Of a DNA stretch of 64,000 nucleotides, positions 44,299 to 53,297 are shown one piece after another. This DNA comes from JAJFJD01 sp965228695 (GTDB taxonomy: Bacteria > Pseudomonadota > Alphaproteobacteria > UBA8366). Both the position numbers and the translations under genes were made by a program. The first letter of the stretch is position 1. The number at the start of each line of letters is the position of its first letter. The notes below the pieces were generated by a model. That model worked only from the letters and a program-made list of their open reading frames with translations. It was not told where the DNA came from and searched no databases. The stretch is from NCBI GenBank assembly GCA_965228695.1, contig CBDDIB010000002.1, forward strand, positions 1,860,001 through 1,924,000, in the 5' to 3' direction.

Positions 44299-45120
44299 TT
44301 AACCATGCAGGGTCGGCCCGGCGGCTGGTGGCTCACTCGACCGATGCGGATGGCTGTTTGGACGGGGGAACGGGATGGGTATGGACGATCGCGGGTCCGC
44401 GAGCAGGGCGCGGACGCCGGTTATGGCAGAAACGGCGGTGGCCGTGATCGCGAGTACAAAGATCATTTGGAACTCGGCAAGCTTGGAACTGCCGTGCACC
44501 GGATCCGTGGTCATGACCTGCTGAACCGCGAAGACCGGATAGTCATACAAACCGTGCAGGGTCGTCGGTACCGCCAGCATGGCGATGAGCCAGTACCGGC
44601 TGGTGGCCTGTGGCATGGCGTAACGTGCCGCGAAGTAGCCCATGATGACCCCCACGGTTGCGTGCATGGGGACCGCGGTCACGGCTCGCAGCATGGCCGT
44701 CTCGGTCCAATTTTCCGCACCAAAGACGTAATATAGGTTTTCGATCGTCGCGAACCCGAGCGACACCAGGACCGACAGCACGAGCGCATCGAGCGGCTGG
44801 CGCATGTCCTCGTGCCGCAGCATGAAATAGAAAACGACGAGGAATTTGCCGACCTCTTCCGGTATCGCCGCACCGAGAAAGGCGACCGCGAGGGCGTGGA
44901 GGCGGACCGGCTCGATGGCCAGGATAAAGGGCGAATACAGCCCGGCGATTCCCGCAATGGGGATCGCGGCGGCAAACCCCAGCCCAAACCCGATCCAGAC
45001 CAATTCCCGGAGATGGTTCCACGACCTGCTGCCGGCAAAGTAGAGCAGTATGGCCAGCGCCGGGGCAATGGCGGATGCCGCGGCAAGCAGCCGTAGATGC
45101 AAGCTGTCTAATGGAATCAT
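44299..45120 (-). CDS. PrsW-family intramembrane metalloprotease
   Basis: 273 residues, about seven or eight membrane helices. The diagnostic motifs are all present: IPEEVGK (EExxK), GFATIENLYYV, PMHATVGVIMGY and HGLYDYP, which supply the metal-binding and catalytic residues. PrsW proteases release anti-sigma factors by cutting in the membrane; no anti-sigma gene is adjacent. The C-terminal tail is proline-rich and probably cytoplasmic. Confidence 0.88.
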   Translation of the reverse strand: MIPLDSLHLRLLAAASAIAPALAILLYFAGSRSWNHLRELVWIGFGLGFAAAIPIAGIAGLYSPFILAIEPVRLHALAVAFLGAAIPEEVGKFLVVFYFMLRHEDMRQPLDALVLSVLVSLGFATIENLYYVFGAENWTETAMLRAVTAVPMHATVGVIMGYFAARYAMPQATSRYWLIAMLAVPTTLHGLYDYPVFAVQQVMTTDPVHGSSKLAEFQMIFVLAITATAVSAITGVRALLADPRSSIPIPFPRPNSHPHRSSEPPAAGPTLHG

Positions 45121-45172
45121 TGCAGAGGCATCGGCAGCGGCAAGAGTGAATTTAGGAAAACCGTTATCGGCA

Positions 45173-45724
45173 TCACAGACGCTCGAGCGGCATGATATCG
45201 AGGATGATGACGGAGATTGTCGCGATTTGAGTGAGGAAACCGAAGACCGCGCCAGCTACCGAAACGCCCCCGGCGTGTTCGATATAGGCTTGCCGGGTGG
45301 GCGGGTCCTCAAACTCCCGGTATGCCTTTGCGATGCGCCGCGCGGCATGCTCGATATACCAAGGTTTGGCGAAGAGACCACAGGCCATCGCGATCAATAG
45401 CCCCGATCCCAGAAACAGTGCGCCCGGCAAAATATGATCGAGGAAAACCGGGAGTACGATAAGAATGACGCCACCGGAATACATCTTTCTGTAGAACATC
45501 CACGGCACCGTCCACAGAAATGCGGGCCAGTGCCATCGGCCGGGGTGTGTGCGGGAGCTGGTTATTCCCGCCGTATTATCTTGCCGTGTCGTATCTGGAA
45601 GACCGCCGACATACGCCGCTGCGCGCGGGCCGACGAAAATCAGCATGTCCTCGCGCGACCCAGGATCCGCCGCGGTGTTCTGCGGCGGTGGTGTTTCGAT
45701 TGCCGTTGCGCTGGGGGAGCTCAT
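45173..45724 (-). CDS. DUF2628-type membrane protein
   Basis: 183 residues. After a polar N-terminus comes the family-like motif WHWPAFLWTVPWMFYRKMYS and three hydrophobic segments (VILIVLPVFLDHILPGALFL, LLIAMACGLFA, and AGAVFGFLTQIATISVII). Function unknown. Same strand as the PrsW and PH-like genes. Confidence 0.8.
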   Translation of the reverse strand: MSSPSATAIETPPPQNTAADPGSREDMLIFVGPRAAAYVGGLPDTTRQDNTAGITSSRTHPGRWHWPAFLWTVPWMFYRKMYSGGVILIVLPVFLDHILPGALFLGSGLLIAMACGLFAKPWYIEHAARRIAKAYREFEDPPTRQAYIEHAGGVSVAGAVFGFLTQIATISVIILDIMPLERL

Positions 45725-46076
45725 TCGCGGTAGCTCACGTAATCAGATCCTCTATGGCGGTCGCTGGCGTCGGATTCCTGTGGGTGTATCGCGGCGTCAG
45801 GGTAAGCACAAATTAAATTGGAGTATTTATATGTAAAAAACTAACTAATTATGGCAAAAAATACGAATTAGAGTGGCGTAAAGGGAGCATATATTTGTTG
45901 AAATATTGAATTGGTCTTTGCATAATAGGAATATTACTGTAAATTAACGTTATCATTATTTTAACCATAACTTTATTAAAATACGATTAAGGTTGTTTTG
46001 TAGTTAAGCTCGCCCGCCTGTTGGGAGAGAAGTACCGACGGTGGGGAGTGAACGGCTCGAGTGGAGGGGGTTGGCC
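45725..46076. promoter_or_regulatory. AT-rich divergent intergenic region
   Basis: 352 bp between the divergent DUF2628 and Sel1 genes. The part from about 45825 to 46000 is strongly AT-rich and contains a CtrA-like box (45976-45990). No gene seen. Confidence 0.5.
45976..45990 (+). promoter_or_regulatory. CtrA-like site TTAA-N7-TTAA
   Basis: TTAAAATACGATTAA, correct 7-bp spacing, about 87-100 bp upstream of the likely GTG start at 46077. Confidence 0.45.
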
Positions 46077-47879
46077 GTGAACACGAAACTACGCATGAGA
46101 TTGGCTGGGGCGGCCAACGCGAAGCGCATACGCTGCCGCTTCGATTTGGACACGCGTTTCTATGGAACGCGGCTGTCCTTGTGCTTTGGGCTCGCCTTTT
46201 TCTCGCTGTTGGCCATCGTTTTTGCGGATTTGCCGATTCTCGCGATGCTGCCGCTGTTCGGCTTTATCGGTCTCGCCGCGTGGGGCGCTCGTATCGCCCA
46301 CCAAAGGTTGCAATTGCGCCAACCCGTCATTGCGGTCGGACGGCGCGGTATCTGGGACCGCCGGCTCAGCACGGGCGTCATTCCGTGGACCGATATCGTC
46401 CAGGTGCGAACGGATCCGCAAGGCAACATCATCCTTGACCCTTGGAAGGAATTCAGCGGTCTGGATACCGTTGAGTTGCCGCAATGGAAGGCGTTTCTGA
46501 GCCGGTTCGATGTCGCGATGAAGCCGGGGAGTATCCGTATCAGCCTCGTCGATATCGATGCAGAGAGTTGGGATGTTCTGGCCGCGATTGAAGCGTCGCT
46601 GCCGTATTATCTCCGATCCCTATGGCGTCCGGAGCCGACGCGACGAAAGCCGGTCCGGCAGACGCGCGCGGTGTTTACCGGTCTTAGCGCGGCCACGGCG
46701 GTTGTTGTCCTATTCCTGATGGTCGCGGTCCCGGACAAGGACGGCGTCGCGGTTTTACATAGCATGGGGCCGGTGACGGATGTCGGCGTTGCGCCGAACC
46801 AGCCTGAGGATCATTCGATCGACGTGTACCGACATGCTGCTGAACGTGGCGACGCGGACGCGCGGATGCGGCTCGGTTTGATGTTTTACGAAGGGGACGA
46901 GGTTCAGCGTGATCATGGCGAGGCGGCCCGCTGGTTCCGTCTTGCCGCGAACGACGATGTCCCCGCGGGACAGGCGGCGCTCGGCTACCTGCATGAACAG
47001 GGGCTGGGCGTTACGCAGGACTTCGGACAGGCCCTAACTTGGTATCGGCGCGCCGCCGAGGAAAAGCATCCGTGGGCTCAATACCGCCTGGGCATGATGT
47101 ATCGGGACGGCCGCGGCGTCGCGCGCAACTCGGATGAAGCGGTTCGGCTGCTGACGGCGGCGGCGACACAGGGCGATGTGGCGGGCCGGTTCCACCTTGG
47201 GGAAATGTATGAGAACGGTTGGGGCGTGCCGCAGAATGCGGCCGCCGCGTCGGAATGGTATCGCAAGGCAGCCGAGCAGAACTACGAACGCGCCGAATAC
47301 AATCTCGCTGTTCTCTATCGCGACGGGCGCGGCGTGCCGAAAGACCCGGCGCAAGCGGCATATTGGTTCGAGCGGTCTGCCCTAAAAGGCTTTGCACAGT
47401 CGCAATACGCCCTCGGTCTCGCCTACGAGGTTGGGCGCGGGGTCGACGGCGACCGCGGCCGGGCGAACCTGTGGTATTCGCTTGCGGAACTGCACGGTCA
47501 TTCGGAAGCCGTGAATCGCCGCAAGCAGCTCATGGCCGCCCTCGATGTCGAGGCCCGTAAGAAAGTGGAGGCGTTCCGTCGGGAGTGGCTGCGGCAAAAC
47601 CTATTGAACGGCGAAACCGATAAGCGATTCCACCAATACCGGCAGAAATCCGGCCCGAAGGCATTCGCCGTCGCGATGAACGGCGGTTGGGCGCAAACGG
47701 AATCGGCCAAGCATGCGCGGGACGCGGTTCATCTGGTGATGAAGCGGTGCCGTCAATATGCGCGAATCTGCATGCTTTATGCGGTCGGTGATTCGGTGGT
47801 GGTTGGATTGCCGGAATCCCGGATCGACGCGGTGATCACCAAGCAGTTGAAAAAGACCGCAGCCAGCGCTCAGAAATAG
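46077..47879 (+). CDS. Membrane PH-like / Sel1-repeat protein
   Basis: About 600 residues from GTG 46077, which has a strong GGAGGGG upstream (GTG 46041 is the alternative). The N-terminal part has two membrane helices and a PH-like module (VIAVGRRGIWDRRLSTGVIP), matching the gene at 43539. A further membrane helix lies at about 205-225 (LSAATAVVVLFLMVAV). Six Sel1 repeats follow (for example AQYRLGMMYRDGRGVARN), then a C-terminal domain with two Cys (KRCRQYARICMLYAVG). Sel1 arrays mediate protein contacts; the exact role is unknown. Confidence 0.82.
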   Translation: MNTKLRMRLAGAANAKRIRCRFDLDTRFYGTRLSLCFGLAFFSLLAIVFADLPILAMLPLFGFIGLAAWGARIAHQRLQLRQPVIAVGRRGIWDRRLSTGVIPWTDIVQVRTDPQGNIILDPWKEFSGLDTVELPQWKAFLSRFDVAMKPGSIRISLVDIDAESWDVLAAIEASLPYYLRSLWRPEPTRRKPVRQTRAVFTGLSAATAVVVLFLMVAVPDKDGVAVLHSMGPVTDVGVAPNQPEDHSIDVYRHAAERGDADARMRLGLMFYEGDEVQRDHGEAARWFRLAANDDVPAGQAALGYLHEQGLGVTQDFGQALTWYRRAAEEKHPWAQYRLGMMYRDGRGVARNSDEAVRLLTAAATQGDVAGRFHLGEMYENGWGVPQNAAAASEWYRKAAEQNYERAEYNLAVLYRDGRGVPKDPAQAAYWFERSALKGFAQSQYALGLAYEVGRGVDGDRGRANLWYSLAELHGHSEAVNRRKQLMAALDVEARKKVEAFRREWLRQNLLNGETDKRFHQYRQKSGPKAFAVAMNGGWAQTESAKHARDAVHLVMKRCRQYARICMLYAVGDSVVVGLPESRIDAVITKQLKKTAASAQK

Positions 47880-47905
47880 CGCGGCGAGATGTTCGGGGGC
47901 GGCGG

Positions 47906-48967
47906 CTAGGAGCCTTGCTCTTTTGGCTCGACGATGGCGGCGCGGTTCTTTTTGAGATGAACCGATTCGAACTCCGGAACGCTGTAGACCCAGCCTTGTG
48001 TGGACTTTCGAATAGCGGCCGCTTCTTCCGCGATGCCCGTCGCCGCCCGGAGAGCAAGCTGCGGAGATACCGTCACCTCGGCGATCCGTAGCCAGTCCGC
48101 GTCATCTTGCCGGGCCATCTCTATGCGCACCACGAGGCCATCGATTGTCAGAAACTCCGCGCGGATGATGGAGCCCTTGGCGAACTGAGCCGGGCGGTAT
48201 TTCCGGGCATCGATCATTTCGAGGTCGGCGAGTGCGCGGCCGATATCGCTTGGATAGAAATCGCTTGTCAATTTCTCATTCGGGCCCAGGCCTACCAGGG
48301 AAAAACCGCGTTTGGCTTTCGCGTCCCGCACCACAACCATCGTATCCCCCAGCGGATGGAGCACCGTGGCCTTCGCAATTCGGCCCTTCGGTATGTCGAT
48401 AATCGGTCCCTTTAGCCAGTCCTTGGGTTCGCCGCTTACCGCGAGATCGCCGCCCGCGAGCCACGTCTGCGGCTTGCCGGGTTCCCGGATGTAAAGGCCG
48501 CCCTCGCGGATCACTTGCAGCAAAAGGTTCTCCTTGCCGACAATAATGTCGACGAGGGAATTCTGGTCCTTGTCGAAGACCTGGACACGTTTGGATTCGG
48601 CATTTTTTTCCGTTGGGTCCTGCAGTGCGAGGCGGCCGTAGCGCTCTTCCTTCTGTGTCTTTGGCTCCAGCTTGCGGAGTTCGGACAGGTCGAACAGGGT
48701 TTTTTGGACGACCTTGCTCTGAACCGGATAGCCGTCGCTTTCGCTCCGGACCCACCCGGCCGGTGTCCGTTTGATCGTTATGCGGCCGTGACGGCTGAGC
48801 ACGACAAGGCGGTCGACGGTTTCGATCTTTTGGGCGAAATCCGGAAACACTTTCTTGCCGTATTCTTGCCCGCCCCAACTCGACCATTCCAGTTGCACGG
48901 CCCAACCGGCGGCGGTAACGCCGATCAATGTAAGAATCGCCAGAACTTTCAATGCCCGTGGGCTCAT
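47906..48967 (-). CDS. DUF4340 domain protein of the GldG-like ABC operon
   Basis: 353 residues with one N-terminal membrane helix (LKVLAILTLIGVTAAGWAV) and a large beta-rich extracytoplasmic part (VDRLVVLSRHGRITIKRT, TYPE LLLQVIREGGLYIREPG, EVTVSPQLALRAATGIAEE). It is the last gene of a four-gene operon; its ATG directly follows the stop of the GldG-like gene (TAGATG). DUF4340 proteins regularly accompany GldG-type transporters. Exact function unknown. Confidence 0.85.
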   Translation of the reverse strand: MSPRALKVLAILTLIGVTAAGWAVQLEWSSWGGQEYGKKVFPDFAQKIETVDRLVVLSRHGRITIKRTPAGWVRSESDGYPVQSKVVQKTLFDLSELRKLEPKTQKEERYGRLALQDPTEKNAESKRVQVFDKDQNSLVDIIVGKENLLLQVIREGGLYIREPGKPQTWLAGGDLAVSGEPKDWLKGPIIDIPKGRIAKATVLHPLGDTMVVVRDAKAKRGFSLVGLGPNEKLTSDFYPSDIGRALADLEMIDARKYRPAQFAKGSIIRAEFLTIDGLVVRIEMARQDDADWLRIAEVTVSPQLALRAATGIAEEAAAIRKSTQGWVYSVPEFESVHLKKNRAAIVEPKEQGS

Positions 48968-50908
48968 CTAGGCTGCCGCCTTATCTTGCCGTTTTACGGT
49001 CTTGCCGCTCCGCCGCCGTCGCCAGACCCCAACGAGAATCGCGCCGAGAATGAGTAAGATCGGTACGGCGCCTATATTGACGAACTTCAGCCAACTGTCC
49101 AAGCGTTCCAAATCGGTTCGCAGGGCGCGTTGAACGTCCCGCAGTTCCTTGCGGGTTTGGAGCATTTCGGTGCGGAAGGCATCGATCCGCTCCCGCTGCC
49201 CCTTCGACAGGGTTACCTGACCGTCGCGCGTGCCGCCGCTTGTTATGGCTTCCATCTCGCTTCGGGCCTTCGCCAGCCGTTCTTGCAACTGCCGTTCCTT
49301 CTGGCGGAACTGCTGTTCGGCATTTTGGCGAATTCGCTGAATCATATGGAAGGGGCGACTTGTTTGTGTTCGTCCCCGCAACGCGATCAACGCGCTGCTG
49401 CCGGTCAAATTGTCGAGCGCGTTGATTAGGAAATCAATGTTGTTGGCGTTTGGCACCAGCATTTGCCGGCCGCCCTCCTCGCGGATGTCCGCCCAGAATT
49501 CGTCATGCAGCATGTCGACGTCGCTCACCACAATCGTGTTGATCGGAACGCGGGAGGCTGCGAGATGCTTGCGGCCGGACGCTTCGTCGCGGGCGGCGGC
49601 CTTGTCGGATGTTGGCGCGGTGATCTTGATGCTCGGCCCACCGGCCGGAAAGGCCGATTTGGCGTTGCCGGTCGCGCGGGCGACGAGCATCAGTCTTTCG
49701 TTGCTCGGCTTGAAGCCGCGAAACAATCCGACGACGTCCGGCTGCCCGAAGAATTGACGCGAGTTGACCGCCATTGAACGCGGGCCCGTCGTCACCAAGG
49801 GGGTTATGTTGATCTCGGTATTCGGGAGCTTCTTCAGCACGCCTGCGGTGCCCATGTTGAGGCGGCTGATGTCGCCGATCACCACGTCGGTGGTGTCGAA
49901 ATTCTCGGGGCCGAGTGTCAACCAGGCGACATAGTCCGCGACTTCGATCCGGCCTTCGTGCCGGACGCGAATACGCCGAGCGGCGTCCAGGTCGGTCGCC
50001 ACGCCTTCCGGCAAGAAGGCGAGACCCCATTTACTCAATATCAGATCGAATCTCGATTGCGTGCCGGTCGTATTGGGAGAGCCGACCTTGGCACTCGACT
50101 CAACGACCGGGTCCAGGAACACGAGCGCGCGACCGCCATTCAATACGTACTGATCGATGGCATAGAGCGCATACTTGTCGAGCTTCTTGGGGTGAATGAT
50201 CAGAAGAACGTCGATATGGTCCGGTATCTCCTCGACATAGGAAGGCAGCGGTTCGACACGGAAGAATTCCCGCAACTGATCCACGAATGGCCATCGCGGC
50301 GCATCGCGGTTCGGGACGGTGCCTGCGCCTCCGATCGGTAGCGAGCTGATCAACCCAACGGCCTTCTTCTTGGGGTTGGCCAATCGGTAAATCAGCTTCG
50401 TGATGTCGTATTCGAGAAAGGACTCCCGGTCCGGCGAGAAGAGACGGATGAGTTCGACATCGTCGGTGCTGTTGGTGCCGACCAGGCCGAAATATCCTAG
50501 ATCTCCGGATTCGTTGAACGGGATGCCATTAAGCCCGAATGCCATCGCCTTGTCTTCGGGCCCTGAGAATGGCGCGGCATCGAAAAGTTCCAAACGAATC
50601 TTGCCGTCGGCGAGTCCGGTGTAACGTTCCAGCAATTCACGCACGCGAACGAAATGCCTGGCGTGATCCGGATTCCCTTCGCCGAGCGCCTTGGTGAAAT
50701 AGAGGCGGAGTGTAACCGGCTCATCGAGGGCGCTGAGAATCTTTTGAGTGCCTTCAGAGACCGTAAATAGCCGGTTTTCCGTCAAATCCAACTGGAACGG
50801 CTTGAACACCACATTCGAGAAGATGTTCACCGCCAGAAGCAGGATCACACCCAGGGAAAGGCCGATGGCGGCACGTTGGGATTTCGAAGATGTTTTAAGC
50901 CAATTCAT
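48968..50908 (-). CDS. GldG-like auxiliary protein of an ABC-2 exporter
   Basis: 646 residues from ATG 50908 (GAGGGAATGGTCG upstream; the frame to 51091 is longer but overlaps the permease gene). One N-terminal membrane helix (AAIGLSLGVILLLAVNIF), a large periplasmic ABC_transp_aux-type region (FTVSEGTQKILSALDEPV, LFDAAPFSGPEDKAM), a coiled coil near the end (KERQLQERLAKARSEMEA) and a C-terminal membrane helix (VPILLILGAILVGVW). Homologues support gliding or envelope functions in other phyla; the role in Proteobacteria is not settled. Confidence 0.85.
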   Translation of the reverse strand: MNWLKTSSKSQRAAIGLSLGVILLLAVNIFSNVVFKPFQLDLTENRLFTVSEGTQKILSALDEPVTLRLYFTKALGEGNPDHARHFVRVRELLERYTGLADGKIRLELFDAAPFSGPEDKAMAFGLNGIPFNESGDLGYFGLVGTNSTDDVELIRLFSPDRESFLEYDITKLIYRLANPKKKAVGLISSLPIGGAGTVPNRDAPRWPFVDQLREFFRVEPLPSYVEEIPDHIDVLLIIHPKKLDKYALYAIDQYVLNGGRALVFLDPVVESSAKVGSPNTTGTQSRFDLILSKWGLAFLPEGVATDLDAARRIRVRHEGRIEVADYVAWLTLGPENFDTTDVVIGDISRLNMGTAGVLKKLPNTEINITPLVTTGPRSMAVNSRQFFGQPDVVGLFRGFKPSNERLMLVARATGNAKSAFPAGGPSIKITAPTSDKAAARDEASGRKHLAASRVPINTIVVSDVDMLHDEFWADIREEGGRQMLVPNANNIDFLINALDNLTGSSALIALRGRTQTSRPFHMIQRIRQNAEQQFRQKERQLQERLAKARSEMEAITSGGTRDGQVTLSKGQRERIDAFRTEMLQTRKELRDVQRALRTDLERLDSWLKFVNIGAVPILLILGAILVGVWRRRRSGKTVKRQDKAAA

Positions 50909-50919
50909 CGACCATTCCC

Positions 50920-51654
50920 TCAACTTGCCTTCTTGAGGTCGACGATGACGATATTCGCGAACAGCCAGAACGCGATCAACGATACGAAAAACACGACATC
51001 GCGGGATTCGATCAATCCCTGGGTTACCGCGTTGAAATGGGTCAGGAAGCTCAACGATGCAATAGTCTCGACGAACCAATCCGGGGTCCAATCACGGAAG
51101 AAGTTCAGGACGATGTCGAGGCCGCTCATCGTGAACAGAAAACAGGCGGTCGCCGCGATGATGAACGAGATCACCTGGTTCTTCGTCAGCGCCGACATGC
51201 AGGATCCAATTGCGAGGAAGGCGCCGGCCATGAGAAGGCTTCCGATATAGCTGGCGAATATCACGCCGTTGTCCGGGTCGCCCAATATGTTGACCGTGAT
51301 CCAAATGGGGAAGGTCAGGATCAAGGCGATCGCACAGAAGGCCCATGCCGCGAGGAACTTGCCGAGCACGGCCTCGTGCGTCGAAATCGGCAGAGTCATC
51401 AAGTTCTCGATCGTGCCGGTCTTTCGCTCTTCCGACCAGAGGCGCATGGCGACCGCCGGCACAAGCAACAGATAGAGCCAAGGGTGATAGACGAAGAACG
51501 GCTGTAGGTCCGCTTGCCCCCGAAAAAGAAATGCGCCGAGGAAGAAGGTCATGGATCCGGTGAGGGCCAGAAAAATAACGATGAATACATAGGCGAGGGG
51601 CGTGCCGAAATAACTGGCGAATTCGCGCTTGGCGATGATGCGGATATTACGCAT
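50920..51654 (-). CDS. ABC-2 type permease (GldF-like)
   Basis: 244 residues, six membrane helices. The opening IIAKREFASYFGTPLAYVF and the loop RLWSEERKTGTIENLMTLPI are typical of ABC-2 export permeases of the GldF type. The ATPase gene's stop lies 8 bp inside this gene, so the two are translationally coupled. It is followed by the GldG-like gene. Confidence 0.88.
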   Translation of the reverse strand: MRNIRIIAKREFASYFGTPLAYVFIVIFLALTGSMTFFLGAFLFRGQADLQPFFVYHPWLYLLLVPAVAMRLWSEERKTGTIENLMTLPISTHEAVLGKFLAAWAFCAIALILTFPIWITVNILGDPDNGVIFASYIGSLLMAGAFLAIGSCMSALTKNQVISFIIAATACFLFTMSGLDIVLNFFRDWTPDWFVETIASLSFLTHFNAVTQGLIESRDVVFFVSLIAFWLFANIVIVDLKKAS

Positions 51655-52606
51655 TCCCGCCTCCGGACGGTTTCTCCTCGGCGGTCATATCCCAGAACAC
51701 ATCGTCGAGCGCACCTTGCTCGACGAAAACCTCGCTGGTGGAAAGCTCCTCCGCGCGCAGGACGTCATTGATTTGTTGAGAGATCTGTCGGCCCTTTTTG
51801 GGGAAGACCCGGAGATGAACGACGGCGCCCGCCTTCTGTTCGACATCGATACTCATCACACCCGGCATAGCGCCGATTTTGGATCTGATCGGTCCCGCAT
51901 CGGTGTCGGTGGTAACGATCAGCACGGCGTTGTGATTGGTCGCTTGCGCGCGAAGCTCGTCCGGCCGGGCATCCGCCCGGATCTTGCCGCGGGCAATGAT
52001 CACCGCGCGGGAACAAACTGCCTCTACTTCTTCCAAAATATGCGTGGAGATGACGATCGCTTTGTCATGCGACATTTCCCGGATGAGAGACCGAACGTGG
52101 CGTTTTTGATTAGGGTCGAGGCCGTCCGTCGGCTCGTCCATGATCAGGACCGGCGGATCGTGTAGCATCGTTTGCGCTAGGCCGACGCGACGTTTGAAGC
52201 CCTTCGAAAGAGTTTCTATCGGTTGGCGCAGCACCTCTTCGAGGGAAACTTTTTCGACGACCGCGTCGACGCGGCGTTGCCGTTCGGCGCCGTCGAATCC
52301 TCTGATTTCGGCGATGAACCGGAGGTATGACAAAGGCGTCATGTCGCCATAGGTCGGCGCACCCTCGGGCAGGTATCCGAGTTGACTTTTGACCGCGACG
52401 GGCTCCTGGCTGACGTCCTGTCCGCAGACCAGCGCCCGGCCCGAGGTTGGATCCAGGAAACCGGCGACCATTTTCATGGTGGTAGACTTTCCCGCTCCGT
52501 TCGGGCCGAGAAATCCGAGTACCTCGCCCGCATCGACCGTCATCGATACGGCATCGACCGCCGTGATGGCGCCGAACCGCTTCGTGAGCTGGTCGAGTTC
52601 GATCAT
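51647..52606 (-). CDS. ABC transporter ATP-binding protein (GldA-like)
   Basis: About 319 residues from ATG 52606 (in-frame ATG 52615 and GTG 52627 are alternatives). Complete nucleotide-binding domain: Walker A GPNGAGKST, signature LSKGFKRRVGLAQ, Walker B LIMDEPTDGLD. A C-terminal regulatory extension follows (about 215-319). It is the first gene of the operon ATPase, ABC-2 permease, GldG-like, DUF4340. Substrate unknown. Confidence 0.88.
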   Translation of the reverse strand: MIELDQLTKRFGAITAVDAVSMTVDAGEVLGFLGPNGAGKSTTMKMVAGFLDPTSGRALVCGQDVSQEPVAVKSQLGYLPEGAPTYGDMTPLSYLRFIAEIRGFDGAERQRRVDAVVEKVSLEEVLRQPIETLSKGFKRRVGLAQTMLHDPPVLIMDEPTDGLDPNQKRHVRSLIREMSHDKAIVISTHILEEVEAVCSRAVIIARGKIRADARPDELRAQATNHNAVLIVTTDTDAGPIRSKIGAMPGVMSIDVEQKAGAVVHLRVFPKKGRQISQQINDVLRAEELSTSEVFVEQGALDDVFWDMTAEEKPSGGGNA

Positions 52607-52945
52607 CGGCGGCATGGCTATTCGCACCCTTGTTGCGTCGCGAGGCCTGCACTTCGGAGCCTCGGGTGCGGGGGCGAAAAAGCGTGATTATCGGCGTTCC
52701 ACTGGTGCATTCCGGCTGGTATCCAGCACTCATTATGGATCACAAGCCGGTTTGTATACCGCGAATGGTGGAGGCAAGGAAACAGCTTCCATCAACCGGC
52801 GAAAAGATGGTGTTCCGATTGCGATATGCGGCGATTTGAGGAAGCGATTTTCCTGCCAAAAGCGGCGGTGCGGCAGGCATGGGAGTGGAGCCTATTTTTC
52901 AAGCTTGGCCCTTAGGCCGAGCGGAGCAGTTTCCGATAATCCGTA
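52607..52945. other. Intergenic region without a recognised gene
   Basis: 339 bp upstream of the ABC operon. It should hold that operon's promoter, and also the end of the small gene at 52946. Small frames here look like noise, and no strong repeat was seen. Confidence 0.3.
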
Positions 52946-53143
52946 TTAGTGAATTGTGCCGCAGTCTTCTTCGGACAATAGGAAATCCATGGCTCTAACG
53001 ATTTCCCGGCAAGGCGTTTCAAATCCGGCGCCGTCGTCGTCCCAAAGCGTTTCAGCGGCCCGCCGCGCGCCATGCAGAGCATCCGATCCGTGCATTTCGA
53101 CCAGGCGGTTAGCGAGTATCCATGTCCCTGCATTGCGCCGCAT
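52946..53143 (-). CDS. Small conserved protein, paralogue of the left-edge gene
   Basis: 65 residues. ATG 53143 has CGGAG seven bases upstream. The motif ILANRLVEMHGSDALHGARR and the later EIVRAMDFLL match the LV..HG.DA / IVRA.D pattern of the gene at 1-188. It is short and helical with no signal peptide. Function unknown. Confidence 0.75.
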   Translation of the reverse strand: MRRNAGTWILANRLVEMHGSDALHGARRAAETLWDDDGAGFETPCREIVRAMDFLLSEEDCGTIH

Positions 53144-53297
53144 TTCGTTGCTCCGATTGTTTCCAGTGATGCGATTTAACCAGGGACGCGACGGCGAGCA
53201 TGTGATTGCAGTCACCAAAATGCGTTTGTTTCTGGAACTTTAGGGCTAGCCAGAAGGGAATAGGTTAGGTCAATTGCCGCAATATAGGGATAAATCC

